Source: CBDCHC01 sp965277055
GTDB taxonomy: Bacteria; Pseudomonadota; Gammaproteobacteria; PS1; Pseudothioglobaceae
NCBI GenBank assembly: GCA_965277055.1
Contig: OZ255703.1
Coordinates: 930,001 to 994,000 of the forward strand
Direction: 5' to 3'
DNA length: 64,000 bases
In this document: positions 1 to 7,512 of the stretch, piece after piece
Layout: the number at the start of each line of letters is the position of its first letter
Position numbering within the stretch: position 1 is the stretch's first letter
Notes under the pieces: model-generated
The model's input: the letters and a program-made list of their open reading frames with translations, nothing else
Told to the model about the DNA's origin: nothing
Database searches by the model: none
Program-made: the position numbers and the translations under genes

Positions 1-124
1 AAAGAATCATTTTGTTATCTTTTAAGTAGAACAATGAAGCAATGACCGCAATAATAGCCAGAATTAAGAGTATAAAGGAAAAAGGTTTGTTTTTAACAGT
101 ACTTGTTTCGTTGTATTTATTCAT
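1..124 (-). CDS. Partial small membrane protein, runs off left edge
   Basis: The minus strand opens an ATG frame 10 bases after the gyrA stop and stays open for 41 codons to the window edge. The visible N-terminus has a short polar stretch (MNKYNETSTVKNKP) followed by one strongly hydrophobic segment at about residues 15-33, then charged residues, as in a single-pass membrane protein with a cytoplasmic N-terminus. It is probably cotranscribed with gyrA. I do not recognise the family from this fragment, and the C-terminal domain lies outside the window. Confidence 0.5.
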   Translation of the reverse strand, partial: MNKYNETSTVKNKPFSFILLILAIIAVIASLFYLKDNKMIL

Positions 125-134
125 AATGGTAGCC

Positions 135-2714
135 TTAGTCTAAAAATTCTATTTCATCAGCATCATCTTCTTTATCATCTTCTAAAATACGGGCAATACT
201 AACTAATTCCTCGGTATCCCCTAGGTTAATAAGTTTGACTCCTTGGGTATTTCTGCCAATAATAGAAATAGATTCTGCTGGAGTTCTAACCAGTGTGGCT
301 TTATTAGATATTAGCATAATATCATCATTACTACTGAGTTGGATACTACCTACTACATGGCCATTACGTTCACTGGTTTTTATAGATATGACTCCAGCAC
401 CTCCACGATTTTGTGAGCGATATTCTGTAATTTCTGTACGCTTACCATAGCCATGTTTCGTAGCAGTTAAGATTGGGTCATCGCCCCTTAATATAATCAG
501 AGATACTACAGTATCCCCCTCACTTAGGCGAATACCACGTACTCCAATAGCAGTACGCCCCACACTTCTGACATCAGTGTTATTAAAGCGAATCGCTTTA
601 CCTTGCTCAGTAAAGAGCATAATATCATCTTGCTCTCCAGAACGTTCTACACCAATAAGTCTATCATTATCACGAAGTTCAAGTGCAATAATTCCGCCTT
701 TACGTGGGTTTGAGAAATTACTTAGTTTTGTTTTCTTAATTGTGCCATTAGAGGTAGCCATTAAAATGTATTCATCTTCTCTAAACTCGGTAATTGGTAA
801 GATAGTGTTAATCACTTCTGCTTCTTCTAATGGCAATAAATTAACAATTGGCTTACCTCTTGAGGTGCGAGATGTAAGCGGAAGCTCATAGACTTTGAGC
901 CAATAGACCTTACCCTTAGATGAAAAACACAAGACATCGTCATGAGAGTTAACAATAAAGAGTTTATCTACAAAGTCTTCCTCTTTCATTTTGGTTGCTG
1001 CTTTGCCTTTACCACCGCGTTTTTGATTTTTGTAGTCATCTAGGCTTTGAGTTTTAATATAGCCACTATGACTTAAAGTCAGTACACGCTCTTCTTTGGC
1101 GATTAGGTCTTTGAGTGTGAGATCAAGTTTCTGAGCAATAATATGCGTAAGTCTCGGGGTGACAAACTCTTCCTTGATAGCAATAAGCTCATCTTTAAGC
1201 ACTCCTGTGAGAGTGTCGGCATTTTGCAAAATATCAAGCAGATATTTAATATTTGCTAAAATTTCATTAAATTCTGCAAAGATTTTATCTTTTTCTAGGC
1301 CAGTAAGGCGTTGGAGTCTAAGTTCTAAGATGGCAATAGCTTGTTTCTCACTCAGGTTATAACTACCATCTTCTTGTAAGCCAAAATGACTAGATAACCC
1401 CTCAAGTTTAAAGTCATTCATCTCACGTCCTGCAATAAGGTTGGTAATTTCACTACCACTAAATCGTTTACTCATGAGTTCTTCACGAGCAATATTAGGA
1501 TTCGGCGCTGCTTTAATGAGTTCAATTACTTCGTCAATATGTGAGAGAGCAACCACTAAGCCCTCTAAAATATGTGCACGTGCTTTAGCCTTGTTTAACT
1601 CAAAAATTGTACGGCGGGTAATCACTTCACGGCGATGATTGATAAAAGCACTCAATATCTGCTTGAGATTCATGAGTTTTGGTTTGCCTTTGTCAATGGC
1701 TACCATATTGATACCAAAACTGGTTTGCATTTCTGTGAGTTTATATAGATTATTTAAGACAACTTCAGGTACTTCACCGCGGCGCAATTCTATAACCATG
1801 CGCATACCGTCTTTATCACTTTCATCTCTGAGATGAGTAATACCTTCAATTTTTTTGTCTTTAATCAGCTCAGCGATTTTGGTTATTAGGCGAGCTTTAT
1901 TTACTTGATACGGAAGTTCTGTAACTACAATACTTTGTTTGTCTTCACCTTCAGTGTGAGATACTGCTCTGAGTTGAATTTTGCCTCTACCAGTTTCATA
2001 GGCATCTTTAATGCCTGCATTACCATTAATAACTCCTTGGGTAGGGAAGTCTGGTCCTGGAAGTACTTCTAGTAGCTCTTCTACAGTACTTTCTGGAGTA
2101 TCAATCTGTTTGATGGTAGCATCAATCAATTCGCCCAGATTATGAGGAGGAATATTGGTAGCCATCCCAACTGCAATCCCAGATGAGCCATTTAATAATA
2201 AATTTGGCACACGGGTTGGGAGCACACCTGGTTCGCTCTCGCTACCATCATAATTTGGGATAAAATCCACTGTGTTTTTATCAATATCTCTAAGCATTTC
2301 TGCTGAGATTTTATCCATACGGATTTCGGTATAACGCATGGCAGCAGCACTATCTCCATCAATTGAACCAAAGTTCCCTTGACCATCAATGAGTACTTGG
2401 CGCATGGCAAACGGTTGAGCCATACGCACAATAGTGTCATAAACTGCACTATCTCCATGTGGATGATATTTACCAATTACATCACCTACAATACGGGCAG
2501 ATTTTTTATAGGCTTTATTATGATGATTCCCGAGTTCATCCATCGCATATAGCACTCTTCTGTGTACTGGTTTTAGTCCATCTCTGACATCAGGAAGTGC
2601 TCGCCCAACAATCACACTCATTGCATACTCCAAATAGGAGTTTTGCATTTCTTTTTCGATGGTTACAACATGTGTTGAATTACCTACTATTGGATTATCA
2701 GAATTATCGCTCAT
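135..2714 (-). CDS. gyrA: DNA gyrase subunit A
   Basis: This is the breakage-reunion subunit of DNA gyrase, which introduces negative supercoils with GyrB. The N-terminal winged-helix/tower region carries the quinolone-resistance region HPHGDSAVYDT; the Ser and Asp usually linked to resistance are both in the wild-type state. The catalytic tyrosine lies in AAAMRYTEIRM. The C-terminal beta-pinwheel follows (GyrA box around QKRGGKGK), ending in the usual acidic tail (DDKEDDADEIEFLD). The 859-residue length is normal for the family. The frame opens one codon earlier with TTG, but the ATG at 2714 is preferred. Confidence 0.97.
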   Translation of the reverse strand: MSDNSDNPIVGNSTHVVTIEKEMQNSYLEYAMSVIVGRALPDVRDGLKPVHRRVLYAMDELGNHHNKAYKKSARIVGDVIGKYHPHGDSAVYDTIVRMAQPFAMRQVLIDGQGNFGSIDGDSAAAMRYTEIRMDKISAEMLRDIDKNTVDFIPNYDGSESEPGVLPTRVPNLLLNGSSGIAVGMATNIPPHNLGELIDATIKQIDTPESTVEELLEVLPGPDFPTQGVINGNAGIKDAYETGRGKIQLRAVSHTEGEDKQSIVVTELPYQVNKARLITKIAELIKDKKIEGITHLRDESDKDGMRMVIELRRGEVPEVVLNNLYKLTEMQTSFGINMVAIDKGKPKLMNLKQILSAFINHRREVITRRTIFELNKAKARAHILEGLVVALSHIDEVIELIKAAPNPNIAREELMSKRFSGSEITNLIAGREMNDFKLEGLSSHFGLQEDGSYNLSEKQAIAILELRLQRLTGLEKDKIFAEFNEILANIKYLLDILQNADTLTGVLKDELIAIKEEFVTPRLTHIIAQKLDLTLKDLIAKEERVLTLSHSGYIKTQSLDDYKNQKRGGKGKAATKMKEEDFVDKLFIVNSHDDVLCFSSKGKVYWLKVYELPLTSRTSRGKPIVNLLPLEEAEVINTILPITEFREDEYILMATSNGTIKKTKLSNFSNPRKGGIIALELRDNDRLIGVERSGEQDDIMLFTEQGKAIRFNNTDVRSVGRTAIGVRGIRLSEGDTVVSLIILRGDDPILTATKHGYGKRTEITEYRSQNRGGAGVISIKTSERNGHVVGSIQLSSNDDIMLISNKATLVRTPAESISIIGRNTQGVKLINLGDTEELVSIARILEDDKEDDADEIEFLD

Positions 2715-2797
2715 CAATTATATTTACCCTATAAATTATTAGTTTGATTTTACTTTAAAATGGGGATTTTTATTACCTTAAATTGTGTTTTTCATCT

Positions 2798-3316
2798 ATG
2801 AATTATTTGACCATTAGCGAAGAATTATCTGAGTTTCATTTTGCAGAAGATGTATGTTTTTCTCATGGATTATTATGCGGTTATGCAATCATTAAACCAG
2901 AGCTGGAATTTAGCCAATGGCTTAATGAAATCTTAGAAGAATACAATAGTGAACAACAGTCTCTTACCCCATTACAAAAACTTTTTAATGAAACACTGAG
3001 TAGCTTGAGTGATGCGGAGCTAGATTTTTCCTTATTACTCAATACTGACTCTGCTAAATTAGAGTTAGAAACGCTTATTCAATGGTCTAGTGGATTTTTA
3101 TACGGCTTAGGCTTGGGGCAAGTAAGTAGCAGTGAAGAAGAGGTGGAGGAAGTGATTAATGGTATTATTGAAATTTCACAAATTGATAGTAATATTTCTG
3201 GCACCAGCGAAGAAGAAAACGATATTTTTGAACTCGTGGAATTTGTCAGAATGGGAGTGTTGTTAATTCAAGAAATCGTAAACCCAGATAAAATTGATTT
3301 TGTTAGCCCAAAATAG
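2798..3316 (+). CDS. YgfB/YecA-like UPF0149 family protein
   Basis: A 172-residue, very acidic protein with the UPF0149 layout: an N-terminal FSHGLLCGYAI helix, a central stretch ending in QWSSGFLYGLGLG, and a C-terminal helix (FELVEFVRMGVLLI). The family is largely restricted to Gammaproteobacteria, which helps place the organism. The ATG at 2798 is chosen over an upstream in-frame TTG because the conserved part begins there. It is divergent from gyrA and is followed after 5 bases by the protease-like gene. The molecular role of the family is poorly defined. Confidence 0.75.
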   Translation: MNYLTISEELSEFHFAEDVCFSHGLLCGYAIIKPELEFSQWLNEILEEYNSEQQSLTPLQKLFNETLSSLSDAELDFSLLLNTDSAKLELETLIQWSSGFLYGLGLGQVSSSEEEVEEVINGIIEISQIDSNISGTSEEENDIFELVEFVRMGVLLIQEIVNPDKIDFVSPK

Positions 3317-3321
3317 CAATC

Positions 3322-4338
3322 ATGAAAATTATTATTTTTATGTGTGGTGTGGGAGTTGGTTATATACTGCATAGTGTAGTACAAACTATTAATATCAATA
3401 TGCAAAAAGTTGATCAAATCGTTACTATACAATCTCCTCCTTATCAAGCAGTAACTCCTATTTCAGCTGCTTCAATAGCTCAAGCACAACTCACTACTGC
3501 AAGCAAAACTCTCAGTGTTGCTCCTCCCGTTGTTCCACCGCCCAAACCATTGCTTGTTACTACTACAAACGCAGAAAGTGCTCAGCAATTAATGAGTAGA
3601 ATGAAGCAATTTATTGCTGAGAAACGCTATACTCAGGCATTTCCATTATTTGAAGAATTATTATTTCAAATACAAGAAGTATATTCCAATTCTGAATTAG
3701 AAGAGTTATTTATACGTATGGTATCAGATCAAAGAACAGTATTGCAAAACGACCTTAATGCACAATTAGAATTATTAAATTATGCAATAACAATTCTGCC
3801 AGAATACAAGGGATTTATCTATGATTTGGCAGAAATACATATGTCAATTGGTGAATTGGAGCAGGCTAAATATTATCTGAGCTTTATCAGTTATGATGTA
3901 AATTGGCGTGAGAAATCTATAACACTACTAGATGCTATTCGGTATCAAGAGTTATTTACTGGTGGAGAATTACAAATTCCACTGATTCCTAAAACGAATG
4001 CATGGCATATTGAAGTGCGTGTTAATGGCGTGAAGGCAGTGCTTATTTTAGATACTGGAGCAACAACTACCGTGATACGCGAGAGCCTACTTCCTGAGAA
4101 CTATACTAAACTTAAAAAAGTGGTAGTTTCTACAGCCAATGGCAAGACCGATGCCTATATCAGTAAGGTAGGGTTGGACATTGCACCGATTAGCTACCCT
4201 GATTTTGAAGTATTAGTACTAGAAGGTACTAAATTACCAAAAAATGTTGACGGATTATTAGGTGTAGATTTTTTAAATAAATATCATTTTATTATTGATA
4301 AGTCTAACAATATATTGCAATTAAATCCTTTATCTTAG
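3322..4338 (+). CDS. Membrane-anchored retropepsin-like aspartic protease with helical-repeat region
   Basis: The 338-residue product starts with a hydrophobic segment (residues 2-19) that would anchor it in the inner membrane. A Ser/Ala/Pro-rich linker follows (about 45-80, with VVPPPKPLL), then a helical TPR-like region (about 85-200). The C-terminal domain (about 215-335) has the aspartic protease signature VLILDTGATTTVI and a second hydrophobic turn, DGLLGVDFLNKYHFIID. There is a single DTG motif, so activity should need a homodimer, as in clan AA proteases of bacteria. The substrate is unknown. It sits 10 bases ahead of xthA and is likely cotranscribed with it. Confidence 0.75.
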   Translation: MKIIIFMCGVGVGYILHSVVQTININMQKVDQIVTIQSPPYQAVTPISAASIAQAQLTTASKTLSVAPPVVPPPKPLLVTTTNAESAQQLMSRMKQFIAEKRYTQAFPLFEELLFQIQEVYSNSELEELFIRMVSDQRTVLQNDLNAQLELLNYAITILPEYKGFIYDLAEIHMSIGELEQAKYYLSFISYDVNWREKSITLLDAIRYQELFTGGELQIPLIPKTNAWHIEVRVNGVKAVLILDTGATTTVIRESLLPENYTKLKKVVVSTANGKTDAYISKVGLDIAPISYPDFEVLVLEGTKLPKNVDGLLGVDFLNKYHFIIDKSNNILQLNPLS

Positions 4339-4347
4339 ATTGATATA

Positions 4348-5115
4348 ATGCCGATGAAAATTATTACTTTAAATGTTAATGGCATTCGTGCCAGTAAGAA
4401 AAAAGGCGTATTTGAGTATTTAAGTGCTACGAATGCTGATGTGATTTGTCTCCAAGAAACCCGCATTGATAAGAGCTTAATACATACTGATTTTTACCTT
4501 CCCGATTATCATTGCACCTATCAGCCCGCAGAGAAAAAAGGCTACTCAGGAGTTGCTATATTTTCTAAAGTAATCCCAGATGAAATGAACCTAAGTGGCT
4601 GGGAAGAAGTAGATAGTGAGGGCAGATTTTTAGAATTTCGCTTTGGAGAGTTGAGCGTTATCTCCCTATATTGGCCTTCTGGTTCTTCTAGTGATGACCG
4701 TCAGGATTTTAAGATGAAAATGCTGGGTGAGCGTTTTACCCCATTTTTTGAAACCATAGATTCTCGTAAATATATCATGTGCGGAGATATGAATATCGTC
4801 CATACCAAAAAAGATATTAAAAATTTTAATGCGAATAAAAATCGCTCTGGCTGTTTGCCCGAGGAACGTGCATATTTAGATAGGCTATTTCACAATTTAG
4901 GGTTTATCGATGCATTTCGAGAGGTGAATGATAACGAAGGCGAATATACTTGGTGGTCAAATAGAGGTAATGCATGGGCAAATAATACAGGTTGGCGCAT
5001 TGATTATCAAATCTTAAGCCCTAATCTCAGAGGAAGTGTGAAAAATGCATATATCTACAAAGAACAGCGATTTTCCGATCATGCGCCATTAGTTGTGGAA
5101 TATGATTTTAACTAA
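4348..5115 (+). CDS. xthA: Exodeoxyribonuclease III / AP endonuclease
   Basis: A 255-residue EEP-family nuclease that cuts DNA at abasic sites and trims 3' ends during base excision repair. Visible motifs are LNVNGIRA at the N-terminus, CLQETRI with the metal-binding Glu, GDMNIVH with the Asp-Asn pair, and SDHAPLVV near the C-terminus with the catalytic Asp-His. Length is typical. A second in-frame ATG two codons in (4354) is an equally possible start. It lies between the aspartic protease and trmB with only short gaps, suggesting one operon. Confidence 0.93.
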   Translation: MPMKIITLNVNGIRASKKKGVFEYLSATNADVICLQETRIDKSLIHTDFYLPDYHCTYQPAEKKGYSGVAIFSKVIPDEMNLSGWEEVDSEGRFLEFRFGELSVISLYWPSGSSSDDRQDFKMKMLGERFTPFFETIDSRKYIMCGDMNIVHTKKDIKNFNANKNRSGCLPEERAYLDRLFHNLGFIDAFREVNDNEGEYTWWSNRGNAWANNTGWRIDYQILSPNLRGSVKNAYIYKEQRFSDHAPLVVEYDFN

Positions 5116-5118
5116 GAT

Positions 5119-5781
5119 ATGTTAAGAAAAATTAACAGCTTTGTGAGAAGAAGTGGCAGATTGACCAATGCGCAAAAATATGCCCTAGAGCAGTATGCAC
5201 CAGAGTATTTACTGACCATGCCACTGGATTTTGAGTTAGAGTTTTGGCATGTGAAACCAGTGATTATGGAGATTGGTTTTGGGAATGGTACATCGCTAGT
5301 GCAAATGTGTAAAGAGTGCCCCGATACTCATTATTTGGGGGTAGAGGTGTATCTTGCTGGGGTAGGCAGTATTATGCATCATGCTCATGAGCAACACATC
5401 CAAAATCTTAAAGTTATAAACCATGATGCCATAGAAGTAATCCAAACACTACCAAAAAATAGTTTAAGCGCAATGCAATTATATTTTCCCGACCCATGGC
5501 ACAAGAAAAAACATCATAAACGCCGTATTGTCTCACTTGAATTTATGAGTCTAATACTCCCGAAATTAAAAGATGGAGCTAATATTCATATGGCTACTGA
5601 CTGGGAAGAATATGCCTATCAAATGTTAGAAGTACTCACTCACACTGAGGGGGTGGAAAATATCCATCCAAAATTTGCCCCAGAGATTAATCGCCCGCAC
5701 ACTAAGTTTGAAGCCCGTGGTGAAAGACTTGGTCATGGGATTTGGGATTTAGAATTTAAAGTGGTAAAATCTGCTAATTAA
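5119..5781 (+). CDS. trmB: tRNA (guanine-N7-)-methyltransferase
   Basis: A 220-residue SAM-dependent enzyme that makes m7G46 in the variable loop of tRNAs. The SAM-binding motif EIGFGNGTSL is at about residues 50-60. The family motif FPDPWHKKKHHKRRIV is at about residues 122-137, and a C-terminal TKFEARGERLGHGIWDL segment contacts tRNA in characterised members. It follows xthA after 3 bases. Confidence 0.95.
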   Translation: MLRKINSFVRRSGRLTNAQKYALEQYAPEYLLTMPLDFELEFWHVKPVIMEIGFGNGTSLVQMCKECPDTHYLGVEVYLAGVGSIMHHAHEQHIQNLKVINHDAIEVIQTLPKNSLSAMQLYFPDPWHKKKHHKRRIVSLEFMSLILPKLKDGANIHMATDWEEYAYQMLEVLTHTEGVENIHPKFAPEINRPHTKFEARGERLGHGIWDLEFKVVKSAN

Positions 5782-5806
5782 TTACTCACATTATAAAACT
5801 ACACCC

Positions 5807-6757
5807 ATGGAATATTTAGCATTTGAAAAACCCATTGCCGAATTAGAAGAAAAAATTGCAGCACTTAATAATGTTGATGATTCCATTGATATTGAAAAAG
5901 AAAAACACGCACTTGAAGAAAAAAGTATTCGTTTAACGAAAAAAATTTTTTCAAACCTCACTGACTTGCAAAAATCTCAACTTGCGCGTCACCCAGACCG
6001 TGCCTATACTCTTGATTATATTCCACTAATATTTGATGAATTTGTTGAGCTTAAAGGTGATAGAGCATTTGCTGATGATAAAGCTATTATTGGTGGATTA
6101 GTCAATATTGCTGGTAAACATGCAATGTTTATTGGTCAGCAAAAAGGCAGAACTACCAAAGACAAAATCCATTTTAATTTTGGTATGCCTCGTCCAGAAG
6201 GATATAGAAAAGCCATGCGTCTTATGAATATGGCTAAACGGTTTGGCTTACCGGTGATTACGTTCATCGACACCCCAGGTGCTTATCCGGGTATTGGGGC
6301 TGAGGAACGTGGACAAAGTGAAGCAATTGCCCGTAATTTATGGACGATGTCTAATCTAGAAACACCAATTATCTCAGTAATTATTGGTGAGGGCGGTTCT
6401 GGTGGAGCACTCGCTATTGCGGTTGCAGATAAGGTGCTCATGTTTGAAAATAGTATTTTCTCGGTGATTTCCCCTGAAGGGTGTGCTTCTATTTTGTATA
6501 AAGATGCAGCCAAGGCAGATATTGCTGCTGAGAGCTTAAAACTCACAGCCGAGCATTTACATCGTTTTGGTCTCATTGATGAAATCATTCCTGAACCAGT
6601 GGGCGGAGTACACCGTGATTTTTACACCGCTGCACATACTTTAAAACTTTCTCTCATTACCCATTTAGATGCACTTTCTAACTTACCAATGGACATTTTG
6701 ATTGCTCAGCGTTCTGAAAAAATCTTAAAATTTGGTGAATTTAAAGAAGGGTCATAA
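5807..6757 (+). CDS. accA: Acetyl-CoA carboxylase carboxyltransferase subunit alpha
   Basis: The 316-residue alpha subunit of the carboxyltransferase, which with AccD transfers the carboxyl group from biotin to acetyl-CoA in the first step of fatty acid synthesis. The N-terminal helical hairpin starts FEKPIAELEEKI. The crotonase-like core contains GRTTKDKIHFNFGMPRPEGY and the substrate-binding GEGGSGGALAI. The length matches the E. coli protein (319). It is the last housekeeping gene before the accessory island; the sequence just after its stop contains transposase debris. Confidence 0.96.
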   Translation: MEYLAFEKPIAELEEKIAALNNVDDSIDIEKEKHALEEKSIRLTKKIFSNLTDLQKSQLARHPDRAYTLDYIPLIFDEFVELKGDRAFADDKAIIGGLVNIAGKHAMFIGQQKGRTTKDKIHFNFGMPRPEGYRKAMRLMNMAKRFGLPVITFIDTPGAYPGIGAEERGQSEAIARNLWTMSNLETPIISVIIGEGGSGGALAIAVADKVLMFENSIFSVISPEGCASILYKDAAKADIAAESLKLTAEHLHRFGLIDEIIPEPVGGVHRDFYTAAHTLKLSLITHLDALSNLPMDILIAQRSEKILKFGEFKEGS

Positions 6758-6782
6758 TAACTCAATCTGATCACTTACAGGT

Positions 6783-6827
6783 CAAACTGAAGTGGATGAA
6801 TCATACTTTGGAGCAAAAAGAGTTAAT
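6783..6827 (+). pseudogene. Transposase fragment (IS1595/ISXO2 type)
   Basis: A 15-codon stretch reads QTEVDESYFGAKRVN. EVDESYFG is the signature around the first catalytic acidic residues of ISXO2-like (IS1595 family) DDE transposases. Stop codons and loss of similarity follow directly, so only a shred is left. A second fragment of the same family, representing the C-terminal end, lies on the minus strand after rpoZ. Confidence 0.6.
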
Positions 6828-6917
6828 TGTTTTTAACTGTGTTTAAAAAGTTATCATCATCCTCAAAAGGTTCTACTATGGTTACATTATTGAATTTACA
6901 GGGGTAGGTAGAATAAT

Positions 6918-7012
6918 CAAGAAAGGTAAATAGGGGTAAAGTGCCATTAAATATGGGTTATTTAAGTGGCACGCCCGAGACGATTCGAACGTCTGACCCA
7001 CGGCTTAGAAGG
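6918..7012. repeat. Left 95-bp direct repeat (att-like, contains 3' part of tRNA-Arg)
   Basis: This 95-bp segment is identical by eye to 11937-12031, at an offset of 5,019 bp. It comprises 46 bp corresponding to the 3' half of tRNA-Arg, from the anticodon arm to CCA, plus 49 bp found downstream of the tRNA. The tRNA copy here has no 5' half, so it is a remnant. This is the arrangement left by elements that integrate into the 3' end of a tRNA gene. An open frame starting inside it (from 6966) is a reading of the tRNA antisense strand. Confidence 0.85.
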
Positions 7013-7331
7013 GCAATTTATAGAAGAATATAAACGCAATATTCACCATGCAACCTACAAAACTATAGAATCATCTACCTTTGCCAATAGTATCTTAAAG
7101 TTAATGAATAGACAAAAAGAATGGAGTGGTACAGCTACTGAGCTTCTTGATTTGCTTAGTAATATTGTTGGTGAAAAAGTATCAAAAGGCAAATACTGGA
7201 TTAGTAGCCCAGAGCAGTTAGCTAAGAAGCTAGGGCACTATGAATCATCATTTAGCAAAATAGGCATGACTATAACCAAAGAGAAAAACGAAGGACGCAG
7301 AATTATCTTGCTTTCTAGGAATGAAATATAA
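7013..7331 (+). pseudogene. C-terminal remnant of a mobile-element replication (primase/helicase-like) protein
   Basis: About 105 codons are open but have no start of their own; the only upstream start lies in the tRNA remnant and would add antisense-tRNA residues (RPRRFERLTHG). The visible part has a helix followed by a winged-helix-like pattern: EWSGTATELLDLLSNI, then WISSPEQLAKKLGHY, then GMTITKEKNEGRRIILL. I associate this pattern with the C-terminal tail of replicative primase/helicase proteins of prophages and plasmids. The gene is cut by the repeat boundary, which suggests a decayed mobile element. The family call is tentative. Confidence 0.5.
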
Positions 7332-7512
7332 CTGTCTAAACTGTCTTTTTTAAGACTATGGACAGTTGGGACAGTTTATTAGGTTTTTCAAGAAATAAAA
7401 TATAAAATGGTATGAATAATTTAAATATTTGTGTTTTAAACACTTAGGCAAAAATTGTCATAAATTACTTATATTTTTAAAAATTAAAATCACCTACAAG
7501 CCAAGAAAAATC

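Noticed and set aside
2192..2476. 94-aa minus-strand frame inside gyrA
   Set aside because: It is an out-of-frame shadow of the gyrA N-terminal coding region with no features of its own.
6966..7012. ORF start MARPRRFERLTHG as a protein N-terminus
   Set aside because: It is a translation of the tRNA-Arg antisense strand inside the 95-bp repeat, a well-known annotation artefact; only the downstream part looks like protein.
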